Below are positions 40,318-48,995 of a stretch of 64,000 nt of DNA, in pieces (positions within the stretch are counted from its first letter, which is position 1; each line of letters starts with the position of its first letter). The stretch is from CAXBMB01 sp052078155. Lineage in GTDB: Bacteria > Pseudomonadota > Alphaproteobacteria > Kiloniellales > DSM-21159. Both the position numbers and the translations under genes were made by a program. Location of the stretch: contig JBQJBP010000003.1 in NCBI GenBank assembly GCA_052078155.1, positions 620,001 to 684,000 of the forward strand, read 5' to 3'. The notes beneath the pieces were generated by a model that had not been told where the DNA came from, made no database searches, and worked only from the letters and a program-made list of their open reading frames with translations.

Positions 40318-41208
40318 ATGGAAAACTGGGATGACATGCGGATTTTTCTGGCCGTGGCCCGCGCCGGATCAGGTGCAGGCGGGGCCCGGCACCTGGGGCT
40401 GGACCAGAGTACGGTATCCCGGCGGTTGAAGGCTTTTGAACGCAGGCTGGGCAGTCGACTGTTTGAGCGCAAAGCCGAGGGACAGGTTCTGACCCTGGCC
40501 GGGCAACGGATGCTGGAAACAGCGCAGCGCATCGATCAGGACATCTGCGAACTGGACCGGGTGATTGGCGGGCAGGACCAGTTGCTGTCCGGGCTGGTTC
40601 GGGTGGCCGCTGCCGACAACCTGTCGAACCATCTGCTGCTGCCTGTCACCTCTTCCTTTCTGCAGCGCTTCCCGCAGATCTCACTGCAGATCAAAACCAC
40701 CGATGAAATCTCTTCACTGGAGAAGATGGCGGTGGATGTGGCGCTCTTTGCCACCAAAGGGCCGCCGGAACATCTGATTGGCCGCAAGCTGGCCCGGGCC
40801 GCCTTTGCCATCTACGGCAGCCATGATTATCTGGCCGGACGCACCACAAAGGACCTGACAGCTCTGGACTGGATCAACTTCGATGACGGCTCCCCCAGGC
40901 CCAGCTGGCCCCCGCTGGCACCGGAGATTCCCGACAGCGCCTGCCGTCTGCGGATCACCTCCATTGCTTCTTTGCTGGAAGCAACCCGCCAGGGGGTGGG
41001 GGTGACCATCCTTCCCTGTTTCATGGCGGACCCGGATCCCCGCCTGAAAAGGGTCACTCCCTCGGCCACCGTCAATCACCGGGACATCTGGCTGATGGTG
41101 CAAAAGGACCTGCAACACAGCGCCAGGGTACGGGTTTTCCTCGACCATCTGCTGGAGACCCTGCGCCCTCTGAAAGATCTGATAGAGGGGAAAGAGCCAC
41201 AAGAATAA
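40318..41208 (+). CDS. LysR family transcriptional regulator
   Basis: A 296-residue LysR regulator. The winged helix is MRIFLAVARAGSGAGGARHLGLDQSTVSRRLKAFERRLG (about residues 5-45, here broken for length), and the rest is a periplasmic-binding-like effector domain. Divergent from the DUF1330-hydrolase unit with a 104-bp shared promoter that contains the near-repeats CCCATAGATAG and CGCATAGATGG, plausible LysR half-sites. Target set and inducer unknown. Confidence 0.9.
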   Translation: MENWDDMRIFLAVARAGSGAGGARHLGLDQSTVSRRLKAFERRLGSRLFERKAEGQVLTLAGQRMLETAQRIDQDICELDRVIGGQDQLLSGLVRVAAADNLSNHLLLPVTSSFLQRFPQISLQIKTTDEISSLEKMAVDVALFATKGPPEHLIGRKLARAAFAIYGSHDYLAGRTTKDLTALDWINFDDGSPRPSWPPLAPEIPDSACRLRITSIASLLEATRQGVGVTILPCFMADPDPRLKRVTPSATVNHRDIWLMVQKDLQHSARVRVFLDHLLETLRPLKDLIEGKEPQE

Positions 41209-41307
41209 CCCGGCTTACCGCTTGATCCGCCTGCCACCAGCCGCCACCATGGGGCAGCTAAATCCGTTAGAAGATGTACCCAGCTTCACATCATCCCAGA
41301 GCTTTCC

Positions 41308-42207
41308 ATGAAAATCGTCAGCTACAACATCCAGTTTGGCCTGGGCAAAGACGGCCAAAACGATCTGGCCCGCATCTGCCGGGAGGTGGCGGGAGCAGAC
41401 ATCATCGCCCTGCAGGAAGTGGAGCGTTTCTGGCAACACAGCGGCAATGTGGATCAACCCGCCCTGCTGGCTGACCTGCTGCCGGACTATTACTGGGTTT
41501 ATGGCCCTTACTTTGATGTGGATGCCAGCAGTCGCCAGGCTGACGGTCGGCTGATCAACCGGCGACGACAGTTTGGCAACATGATCCTGTCGCGCACCCC
41601 CATCCTCTCCAGCCGTCTGTTTCCCCTGCCAAAGACGGCCTTGCGAAAAATCGACAATATGGCGGTGGGACTCTTTGAAGCCGTCATCAATCTGGAGACC
41701 TGCGGAGCCTTGCGCCTCTATAACGCGCACCTGGGGGCCCGCCTGCCCCGGGACCGTTCCAAACAGATCATCGCCCTGAAAGACATCATTCAGCGCGCCC
41801 CGCTGGAAGGGGGCCCCTGGACGGGGGAGACAACCTCCCCTCTCTGGCAGGAAGGCAATGGCAACCATCCCATGCCCAAAGACTTCGTGTTGTTGGGGGA
41901 TTTCAATCTGGAACCCGGCGACAATGAGTATGATCATCTGGTCGGGCCCCTGGACGGGGATGGACTGAGAACAGCAAGCCGCGTGGAGTTCATCGACAGT
42001 TGGGTGGCGGCAGGCAACCGGGAAGACAGCGGCGTGACCTTTCCGGCGAACCCGGAAGCCGACGCCTTGCCGGACCTGCGGCTTGACTACATTTTTGTGC
42101 CCCCTGGTCTGCGCAACCGCATCGTCAGCGCCGGGATCGACAGCACGGCCCAGGGATCAGACCATCAGCCTGTCTGGCTGGAACTGGCAGATGATCTCTA
42201 CCAATAG
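41308..42207 (+). CDS. Endonuclease/exonuclease/phosphatase family protein
   Basis: A 299-residue DNase I-like metal-dependent hydrolase. Catalytic blocks: SYNIQFGLGKDGQ (Asn), ALQEVERF (metal Glu), GDFNLEPGDNEY (Asp/Asn) and GSDHQPVWLEL (C-terminal Asp-His). No signal peptide, so cytosolic. Members act on DNA, phospholipids or inositol phosphates; the substrate cannot be told here. Followed by a GNAT and a DinB gene in the same direction. Confidence 0.88.
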   Translation: MKIVSYNIQFGLGKDGQNDLARICREVAGADIIALQEVERFWQHSGNVDQPALLADLLPDYYWVYGPYFDVDASSRQADGRLINRRRQFGNMILSRTPILSSRLFPLPKTALRKIDNMAVGLFEAVINLETCGALRLYNAHLGARLPRDRSKQIIALKDIIQRAPLEGGPWTGETTSPLWQEGNGNHPMPKDFVLLGDFNLEPGDNEYDHLVGPLDGDGLRTASRVEFIDSWVAAGNREDSGVTFPANPEADALPDLRLDYIFVPPGLRNRIVSAGIDSTAQGSDHQPVWLELADDLYQ

Positions 42208-42245
42208 AGCGACACGACACCATCCTCTCCAACAAGGATACGACC

Positions 42246-42686
42246 TTGCCCTATCTCATCAGGCAGGCACGCCAGGAAGACCTGCCCTCTCTGCTGGAGC
42301 TCTATCGCGACCTGCACGACAATGATGTTCCTTTATCCGGAGCCAGGGCGCAGCAGGTCTTTGACGGGATCCTGTCGGCCCCGCACCTGCAGCTGTTTGT
42401 GCTGGACCAGGCAGGCCAGATCAGCGCGTCCTGCTATCTGAACATCCTGCCCAACCTGACCCGGGGAGCCCGACCCTACGGCGTGATCGAAAACGTGGTG
42501 ACCCATCACAACGCCCGGCGCCTCGGCCTGGGCAAAGCGGTGGTGCAACACGCCCTGGCCGCCGCCTGGCAGGCGGGATGTTACAAGGTGATGTTGATGA
42601 CAGGCCGCCCGGAGATGGTTCCCTTTTATGAGGCCTGCGGCTTCACCGCCGGGGACAAAACCGCCCTGATCGCCAGAGCGCCCTGA
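42246..42686 (+). CDS. GNAT family N-acetyltransferase
   Basis: A 146-residue acetyltransferase. The acetyl-CoA loop is HHNARRLGLGKAVVQHAL (Q/RxxGxG/A type), and the C-terminal YKVMLMTGRPEMVPFYEACGF is characteristic. The TTG at 42246 serves as start with AAGGA 7 nt upstream. It follows the EEP-family gene by 38 nt. Substrate unknown. Confidence 0.87.
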   Translation: MPYLIRQARQEDLPSLLELYRDLHDNDVPLSGARAQQVFDGILSAPHLQLFVLDQAGQISASCYLNILPNLTRGARPYGVIENVVTHHNARRLGLGKAVVQHALAAAWQAGCYKVMLMTGRPEMVPFYEACGFTAGDKTALIARAP

Positions 42687-42792
42687 CCGTCAAAAGACCA
42701 TGGACAGCCCATCACGCTTTCGCAAATTGCAATCGGCACAGTGCAGGCCCACATGACGGCAGCATGACACTGTCCGTGAAAGACCCACCGCC

Positions 42793-43320
42793 ATGTCTCC
42801 TTCAAAGACCGATCTCGCCAGCCTTCCCCGGATGTTCACCCATTACAAAGCCTGGGCCAACCGACTTACCTTTGAGATTGTCGGAACGCTTTCCCATGAA
42901 GAACTGACCAAGCGGCGCGAAACGAATTTCAAAAGCATCCTGCACACCCTGAACCACGTCTATGTGGTGGACGACATTTTCAAGGCGCACCTGCAGGGAC
43001 GGCCTCATGGCTACAGCGCCCGCAACACCGAAAGTTCACCGAGCCTGGCGGACCTTTGGCAGGCCACTCAGGCCATGGACCAGTGGTACTGTGATCTGGC
43101 TGCGTCCCTCAGCGAGACAAAGCTGAATGAAACCATTGAGTTCGAGTTTGTCGGCGGTGGCCAGGGGGTCATGACCCGGCTGGAAATCATCCTGCACGTG
43201 GTCAACCACGGCACTTACCACCGCGGTTTTGTCGGCGACATGCTCTATCAGATTCCGACCCAATCACCGGCCAACGATCTGCCTGTCTTTCTGCGCGACG
43301 TCTGGCACGGACGGCAATGA
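42793..43320 (+). CDS. DinB family protein
   Basis: A 175-residue four-helix DinB/YfiT-like metal-binding protein. The three-histidine site is seen as TLNHVYVVDDIF and HVVNHGTYHRGFVGDML. Related proteins are thiol-dependent transferases or are of unknown role; there is no sign of a LexA box by eye. Convergent with uxaA. Confidence 0.87.
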   Translation: MSPSKTDLASLPRMFTHYKAWANRLTFEIVGTLSHEELTKRRETNFKSILHTLNHVYVVDDIFKAHLQGRPHGYSARNTESSPSLADLWQATQAMDQWYCDLAASLSETKLNETIEFEFVGGGQGVMTRLEIILHVVNHGTYHRGFVGDMLYQIPTQSPANDLPVFLRDVWHGRQ

Positions 43321-43380
43321 CCACTGGACGGGCCGGGCCAGAAACCAGCGCCATTGATCCAGAGTCACTCGATCAGATGG

Positions 43381-44913
43381 CTACATCACCGCACCGATGT
43401 TCCAGGGCACAAACTCGCAATCGCCAAACCCATTGAGTTCGGATTTGGAGCGGCTGCCGCTGGCCACCGAGATGATCTTATCCAGGATCTGCTGACCCAC
43501 CTCCTCCACAGAGGTGCCCTCGCTGACGATCACCCCACAATTGACATCCATGTCGCCTTCCATGTGCTCATACATGGTGCTGTTGGTGGCCAGTTTGATG
43601 GAAGGCACCGGCTTGTTGCCATAGACCGAACCGCGCCCGGTGGTAAAGCAGATGACATTGGCCCCGGCCGCGACCTGGCCGGTGATGGCGCAAGGGTCAT
43701 AGCCCGGGCTGTCCATGAAATTGAACCCTTTGGTGGTAACGGTCTGGCCGTACTTGTAGACGCCCATCAGGGGGGACCGCCCGCCTTTGGCCACCGCCCC
43801 CAGAGATTTCTCCAGAATGGTGGTGAGGCCCCCGCGCTTGTTCCCCGGTGAGGGATTGTTGTCCAACTCGCCCCCCAGTTTGCTGGTGTAGTCTTCCCAC
43901 CAGCGGATCCGGTCTACCAGTTTTTCACCCACCTCCTGAGAAATGGCCCGGCGGGTCAGCAGGTGCTCGGCCCCATAGATCTCCGGCGTTTCGCTCAGAA
44001 TGGTCGTGCCGCCAGAGGCTACCAGCAGATCAGAAGCCACCCCCAGGGCCGGATTGGCAGTCAGCCCGGAATAGCCGTCAGAGCCGCCACACTGCAGGGC
44101 CAGGGTCAGCTCACTGATGGGCTGGTCGGACCGCTCTGCCTGGTTGGCGGCGGGCAGCATCTCCTTGACGGCGCCCTTAACCGCGTCAATGGCTTTGCGG
44201 CTGCCACCTTCTTCCTGAATGGTGAAACAGCGCAGGAGATCCCCTTCTTTCAGGCCAAAGGCCTCCAGAATGAAGGAAATCTGCAGGGCTTCGCAGCCCA
44301 GGCCGATCAAAACGATACCGGCAAAATTGGGATGGCTGGCAAAGCCCCAGAGTGTGCGCTGCAGCTGGTCAAAGGCTTCCCCGTTGGAGGCCATGCCGCA
44401 CCCCGATCCATGGATGATGGGCAGCACGCCGTCCACATTGGGATACTCAGCCGTTACCCCTTCCCGGTTCAGTTCTTCGGCGGCCATCTTGGCAACGGTC
44501 GCAGAGCAGTTCACCGTGGTGACAATGCCGACAAAGTTACGGGTACCAACCCGGCCATTGGGGCGCAGGTAGCCCTTGAAACTGGCCACCTGGTCGGCCG
44601 GGATGAACTCCACATTGGGCACTTCCGAGCCGTGGGCGTAATCCCGGCTGTAATCCAGCATACGCGCGTTATGGACATGCACATGGGCGCCTGCGGGAAT
44701 GGCCTCGGTTGCTTCGGCAATGACCTGCCCGTATTTCAGAATGCGCTCCCCGGCTTTGATGTCATGAAGCGCCACCTTGTGACCGGCTGGCACCGCTTCA
44801 CCCGCCGTCGCCTCAACCGACCCCAGGCTTTGCCCGGCTTCCAGTGCCTTGATGGCAACGCCCACATTGTCTTGCCGGTCCAGGACCGTGCAGAGGTTTT
44901 GCTTCTTCGTCAC
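43381..44913 (-). CDS. uxaA: UxaA family altronate/sugar-acid dehydratase
   Basis: A 510-residue dehydratase with the N-terminal SAF domain (about 1-95, HKVALHDIKAGERILKYGQ) and the large C-terminal domain with conserved cysteines (VNCSATVA, IHGSGCGM, LGCEALQ, LQCGGSDGYSGLTANPALG). UxaA dehydrates D-altronate to KDG; split or fused relatives dehydrate L-fuconate in Campylobacter. The GTG at 44913 has AAGGA 8 nt upstream. Last gene of the TRAP-uronate operon. The neighbouring SDR and FAH genes keep the fuconate-type alternative open. Confidence 0.87.
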   Translation of the reverse strand: MTKKQNLCTVLDRQDNVGVAIKALEAGQSLGSVEATAGEAVPAGHKVALHDIKAGERILKYGQVIAEATEAIPAGAHVHVHNARMLDYSRDYAHGSEVPNVEFIPADQVASFKGYLRPNGRVGTRNFVGIVTTVNCSATVAKMAAEELNREGVTAEYPNVDGVLPIIHGSGCGMASNGEAFDQLQRTLWGFASHPNFAGIVLIGLGCEALQISFILEAFGLKEGDLLRCFTIQEEGGSRKAIDAVKGAVKEMLPAANQAERSDQPISELTLALQCGGSDGYSGLTANPALGVASDLLVASGGTTILSETPEIYGAEHLLTRRAISQEVGEKLVDRIRWWEDYTSKLGGELDNNPSPGNKRGGLTTILEKSLGAVAKGGRSPLMGVYKYGQTVTTKGFNFMDSPGYDPCAITGQVAAGANVICFTTGRGSVYGNKPVPSIKLATNSTMYEHMEGDMDVNCGVIVSEGTSVEEVGQQILDKIISVASGSRSKSELNGFGDCEFVPWNIGAVM

Positions 44914-44957
44914 GGGGGATCTTCCTTTTAAAGCGCGTTTCTTTTTATAGCATTTTT

Positions 44958-44985
44958 GACGGCGGCAGACTGCTCCGCCGCCGTC
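44958..44985 (-). other. GC-rich intercistronic hairpin before uxaA
   Basis: GACGGCGG (44958-44965) pairs with CCGCCGTC (44978-44985) around a 12-nt loop. In the minus transcript it is followed by an A-run and TGCTATAAA, which could be a -10 element for a separate uxaA promoter. A terminator is unlikely, as there is no U-run. Confidence 0.4.
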
Positions 44986-44998
44986 CTCCAAAACGACC

Positions 44999-45844
44999 TC
45001 AGTCGTCTGCCACCACATCCTGACGCTGACTGCCCAGGCCTTCCACGCCCAGCTCAACCACATCACCGGCCTTCAGATAGCTGGGTGGGTTCATGCCCAT
45101 GCCCACTCCCGGAGGGGTTCCGGTGGAGATGACGTCACCGGGCTGCAGGCTCATGAACTGGCTAAGGTGAGAGACCACCTGAGCCACGGTAAAGTGCATG
45201 GTATCGGTGTTCCCGTCCTGACGGGTTTCGCCATTGACCGTCAGCCACATCTTCAGCTTCTGAGGGTCAGCCACTTCATCGCGGGTCACCAGATAGGGCC
45301 CCATGGGACCAAAGCTGTCGGCGGACTTGCCTTTGACCCACTGACCGCTGCGTTCGATCTGGAAGGCCCGTTCGGAAAGGTCGTTGACGACACAATATCC
45401 GGCCACATGCTCCAGAGCGTCCGCTTCGCTGACATACTTGCAGTGCTTGCCGATGATCACACCCAGTTCCACCTCCCAGTCGGTCTTCTCGGAGGTGCGG
45501 GGGATGACGACCGGATCATTGGGTCCGGAGATTGCAGAGGTGGCCTTCATGAAAATGATGGGTTCTTCCGGCAAGGTAGCCCCGGTTTCCGCCGCATGAT
45601 CGGAGTAGTTGAGACCGATGCAGATGAACTTGCCGACCGACCCCACACAGGCCCCGAGGCGGGGATCATCGGAAACCAAAGGCAGGCTCTTAACGTCCGC
45701 TGCCCGGATTTTCTCCAGACCGGCGCCGCTCAGGCACGCGCCGTCGATGTCCGACACGACGCCAGAGAGGTCGCGGATCTGACCGTCATCATCCAGCAGG
45801 CCGGGTTTTTCCTGACCCACAGGGCCATAACGCAATAGTTTCAT
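44999..45844 (-). CDS. Fumarylacetoacetate hydrolase family protein
   Basis: A 281-residue FAH-fold enzyme. The metal-binding core has ICIGLNYSDHAAETG, the E-x-E pair in DWEVELGVIIG, and the C-terminal GDVISTGTPPGVGMGM. Relatives cleave 2,4-diketo-3-deoxy sugar acids (fuconate or rhamnonate pathway) or hydrate 2-oxo-pentenoates. It follows a DHRS6-like SDR by 52 nt, the pair expected for oxidative cleavage of 2-keto-3-deoxy-L-fuconate or -rhamnonate. Confidence 0.87.
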   Translation of the reverse strand: MKLLRYGPVGQEKPGLLDDDGQIRDLSGVVSDIDGACLSGAGLEKIRAADVKSLPLVSDDPRLGACVGSVGKFICIGLNYSDHAAETGATLPEEPIIFMKATSAISGPNDPVVIPRTSEKTDWEVELGVIIGKHCKYVSEADALEHVAGYCVVNDLSERAFQIERSGQWVKGKSADSFGPMGPYLVTRDEVADPQKLKMWLTVNGETRQDGNTDTMHFTVAQVVSHLSQFMSLQPGDVISTGTPPGVGMGMNPPSYLKAGDVVELGVEGLGSQRQDVVADD

Positions 45845-45896
45845 CAGGTTTTCCTAGTTTCTTTGTGGTGTCTTACTGCCGGGCTGCACCCCGACG

Positions 45897-46640
45897 TCAA
45901 ATGGTCCAGCCGCCATCAATCACATGGGCCTGGCCGGTGGTGTAGGCGGAGTCATCGCTGGCCAGATAGACCACCAGAGCGGCAATCTCTTCGGCCTTGC
46001 CCAGTCGTCCCATAGGTTGGCGGGCGACAAACTCACTCAGCGCCTTTTCGTAGTCGCCGGTGGCTTTCAGGCGCTCTTCCAGAGAAGGCGATTCCACAGT
46101 ACCCGGGCAAATGGCGTTGCAGCGGATGCCCTGGGTGACAAAGTCAGCGGCGATGGACTTTGTCAGACCAATCACTGCGGCTTTGGAGGCACCATAGACA
46201 AATCGGTTGGGCACACCGGTGACGCTGGAGGCCACGGAAGACATGTTGATGATGGAGGCACCACCCTTGGCCAGCATGGCGGGCAGAAAGGCTTTTATGA
46301 TCTGGTACTGGGCTTTGACGTTCAGGTCGAAAGAGAAATCCCAGGCTTTTTCCGAGCACTCCAGGATGGAGCCGCCATCCACGAACCCGGCACAGTTGAA
46401 CAGCACGTCGACTGCCCCCAGGTCTGCAGCGCAGGCTTCAATGGCTGCGCTGTCGAGAACGTCGAGGGGACGCCCGCTGATCAGGTCGGACTGGGCGGCC
46501 AGACTGGCCAGATTTTCCGCGTTGATATCGGTGGCAATGACCCTGGCCCCTTCGGCAGCCATCGCCAAGGCCGAGGCCCGGCCAATGCCTTGTCCCGCCG
46601 CCGTGATCAATGCGGTCTTGCCTGTCAAACGTCCAGCCAT
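45897..46640 (-). CDS. SDR family dehydrogenase, DHRS6/2-keto-3-deoxy-L-fuconate dehydrogenase-like
   Basis: A 247-residue classical SDR: TAAGQGIGRASALAMA cofactor loop, NMSSVASSVTGVPNRFVYGASKAAVIGLT with the Ser-Tyr-Lys triad, ending VIDGGWTI. It closely follows the pattern of human DHRS6/BDH2 and bacterial L-2-keto-3-deoxyfuconate 4-dehydrogenase, including AGQGIG, WDFSF-LNVKAQY and CPGTVESPSLEERL. The ATG at 46640 has AGAGAGAAG upstream. Partner of the FAH gene. Confidence 0.88.
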   Translation of the reverse strand: MAGRLTGKTALITAAGQGIGRASALAMAAEGARVIATDINAENLASLAAQSDLISGRPLDVLDSAAIEACAADLGAVDVLFNCAGFVDGGSILECSEKAWDFSFDLNVKAQYQIIKAFLPAMLAKGGASIINMSSVASSVTGVPNRFVYGASKAAVIGLTKSIAADFVTQGIRCNAICPGTVESPSLEERLKATGDYEKALSEFVARQPMGRLGKAEEIAALVVYLASDDSAYTTGQAHVIDGGWTI

Positions 46641-46704
46641 CTTCTCTCTACTTTCTTTGATCCAGTACAAAGTACATCAGCCCCTTTGTCGGGACTGACC
46701 AGTT

Positions 46705-48189
46705 TCATTCCCCGTTCAAACGGGCCACGCAGGTCCGCGCGCCATCGCGGTAGAGCGCAGTGACCGCAATCACCAGCAAAGCGCCGAGGTCACGCGGCTG
46801 CTCGTCAACCGGGCCGAAGACCTGGCTCAATGCCAGGAAGCTCTCCACCAAAACCCGGATGTCTCCGTCCGCAGCCACATGCAACGCCGCAAGGTCGGGG
46901 GCCAGAGGATCGCTGACCACAATGCTCTGCCCCTGTTCATCCCGGCCGCCGACATAAACAATCCAGGCTGCCACCGCCAGAAGAGTGCAGGGCATGGGGC
47001 GCCCCTTTGACATCTGATCATAGAGACTGGCCAGCAGGCGCTGTGGCAGTTTCTGGGATCCGTCCATGGCGATCTGCCAGGTTCGATGGGCAATCTTTCG
47101 ATTGGAAAACCGCAGCAACAGCCGCTCTGCCTGTTGCTCCACATCATAACCTTCGGGCAGCTCCAGGCTGCAACCGGCCTCTTCAATAATCAGCCGCTGA
47201 CAATAGGACCTGTAAAGCGGGTCCAGCATCACATCGGCAATGGTGTGATAGCCACCCAGATAACCCAGATAAGCCAGGGCCGAATGACTGCCATTGAGCA
47301 GACGCAGTTTCATGTCTTCGTAGGGGCGCACATCTGCCACCAGCTCGACCCCTGCGGTTTCCCAGGCAGGCCGCCCGCCGGCAAAGTCATCTTCTATGAC
47401 CCACTGACGAAAATCTTCGCACAAGATGGCCGCCTCATCCCTCAGGCCCAGCAACACCTCCGCCTGATCCAGCGAACAGTCCGTTGCCGCCGGCACTATG
47501 CAATCCACCATCGAACAGGGGCAGGTCACATTGGCCGCCATCCAGGGCAGCAGCTCCGGCGCAGCCAACGTGGCAAATTCTGTCAGCAGTCCGGACAGCA
47601 CACGGCCATTTTCCGGAAGGTTATCGCAGGAAATGACGGTGACGGGACCGCTTTCCTCTGCCTGACGTCTCAGCAGCCCGCGCAGCAGAAAACCCAATGC
47701 GGTCTGCGGCGGCTTCTGCCCGTCCAGATCATTGCAAATGCCCGGATCGTCCCGCCGCAACGTCCCGCTGGCCGGATCGTGGCAGTAGCCCTTTTCCGTA
47801 ACAGTCAGGGTAATGATTTCCGTGCGCGGGTCCGCCAGCGCCGCGATGACGGCCTCCGGATCCTCCGGTGCAAAAAGCACCTGCCGGACCACAGAGACCA
47901 GCTGGCAGCTTTGGTTCTGCTCCGACAGGCTGACCAGAGAATAGAGATTGTCCTGCCGGGCCAGCTGATCCCGCACAGTGGGGCTGCGCAGGCTGACGCC
48001 GACAATTCCCCAATCCCCCGGATGCCGGGCCAGCGCCTGCTGAGTGTAAAAGGCCTGATGGGCCCGGTGAAAAGCCCCGATCCCCAGATGCACAATGCCC
48101 GCCGCCATATCGCGCCCCTCCAGTGGGGAGCGCGTCACGCCAGGTGCCAGCTGGGGCAATGTGGCCAGGCTCAATGGGGGTTGAGACAC
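46705..48189 (-). CDS. uxuB: Mannitol dehydrogenase family protein, probable fructuronate reductase
   Basis: A 494-residue long-chain polyol dehydrogenase family enzyme (mannitol dehydrogenase, UxuB, UxaB group). N-terminal Rossmann part has GIVHLGIGAFHRAHQAFYTQ; the C-terminal catalytic part has the K-x4-N-x2-H signature in MKLRLLNGSHSALAYLG. NADH-dependent reduction of D-fructuronate to D-mannonate fits manD two genes upstream in the operon. Mannitol or tagaturonate activity cannot be ruled out. Confidence 0.85.
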   Translation of the reverse strand: MSQPPLSLATLPQLAPGVTRSPLEGRDMAAGIVHLGIGAFHRAHQAFYTQQALARHPGDWGIVGVSLRSPTVRDQLARQDNLYSLVSLSEQNQSCQLVSVVRQVLFAPEDPEAVIAALADPRTEIITLTVTEKGYCHDPASGTLRRDDPGICNDLDGQKPPQTALGFLLRGLLRRQAEESGPVTVISCDNLPENGRVLSGLLTEFATLAAPELLPWMAANVTCPCSMVDCIVPAATDCSLDQAEVLLGLRDEAAILCEDFRQWVIEDDFAGGRPAWETAGVELVADVRPYEDMKLRLLNGSHSALAYLGYLGGYHTIADVMLDPLYRSYCQRLIIEEAGCSLELPEGYDVEQQAERLLLRFSNRKIAHRTWQIAMDGSQKLPQRLLASLYDQMSKGRPMPCTLLAVAAWIVYVGGRDEQGQSIVVSDPLAPDLAALHVAADGDIRVLVESFLALSQVFGPVDEQPRDLGALLVIAVTALYRDGARTCVARLNGE

Positions 48190-48236
48190 GGGATTGGTCT
48201 TTCCTTGAAAAACAAAAGGTCAGGGAGGGCGGCAGA

Positions 48237-48983
48237 TCAGTCGAACTGAAAACCACCGTTCATATCCACCACCTCACCGGTGATGAACGCCGCCAACGGC
48301 GACGCCAGAAAACGCACCGCGTGGGCCACTTCCTCCGGCTGGGAAAAGCGGCGAACGGGGATGGCTTCCAGCTGGGCCTGGCGCTGGCTCTCACTCAACT
48401 GCTCAGTCACCATGGGGGACATGACGTAGGCGGGCGCAATGCCGTTGACCGTTACGCCGAACTCCGCAGCTTCTTTGGCAATGGTGAAGGTCAGGCCGAC
48501 CAGTCCACCCTTGGAGGCTGAGTAAGCCGTGCCGGAGGTCTTGCCGCCGGACTTCCAGGCATAAGAAATGATGTTGATGATCCGCCCCCAGCCTGCGGCT
48601 TTCATGGCGGGCAGAACTTCCTGGCTGAGATAGAAGGGTCCATCCAGATTGACCGCATGGATGCGCCGCCATTCTTCAGCCGAGGTGTCCATCAGTTTGT
48701 TGTTGGAGAGGATGCCGGCGCAGTTGACCAGAATGTCCACCTGGCCCAGATCCGCACGAACCCGTGCCACCCCGGCGGCCACGGCAGCCTGATCAGCCAC
48801 GTCCATAGAAACGGCCAGACTGTCGGTCGGCAGGGAAGCGCAAAGGTCAGACAAGCTCTCAGCCGCCAGATCACAGGCAGCAATCTTTGCCCCCTGATCG
48901 GCAAGAAAACGGCAGATGGCGGCGCCGATTGCCCCCCCGGCCCCGGTTACCAGAGCGACCTTACCTGTCAGGTCCTGTTCCAT
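48237..48983 (-). CDS. SDR family oxidoreductase
   Basis: A 248-residue classical SDR: TGAGGAIGAAICRFLADQGA cofactor motif, NCAGILSNN, and YSASKGGLVGLTFTIAKEAAEFG with the YxxxK pair, ending VVDMNGGFQFD. FabG- or gluconate dehydrogenase-like. It lies 12 nt after manD and 47 nt before uxuB. Probably a sugar-acid dehydrogenase of the same pathway; substrate not determinable. Confidence 0.87.
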   Translation of the reverse strand: MEQDLTGKVALVTGAGGAIGAAICRFLADQGAKIAACDLAAESLSDLCASLPTDSLAVSMDVADQAAVAAGVARVRADLGQVDILVNCAGILSNNKLMDTSAEEWRRIHAVNLDGPFYLSQEVLPAMKAAGWGRIINIISYAWKSGGKTSGTAYSASKGGLVGLTFTIAKEAAEFGVTVNGIAPAYVMSPMVTEQLSESQRQAQLEAIPVRRFSQPEEVAHAVRFLASPLAAFITGEVVDMNGGFQFD

Positions 48984-48995
48984 CTCTTCCCCCTC

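Noticed and set aside
43963..44931. Long antisense frames over uxaA and several other catabolic genes
   Set aside because: Mirror frames of well-identified dehydratase and dehydrogenase genes; no ribosome sites and no recognisable domains.
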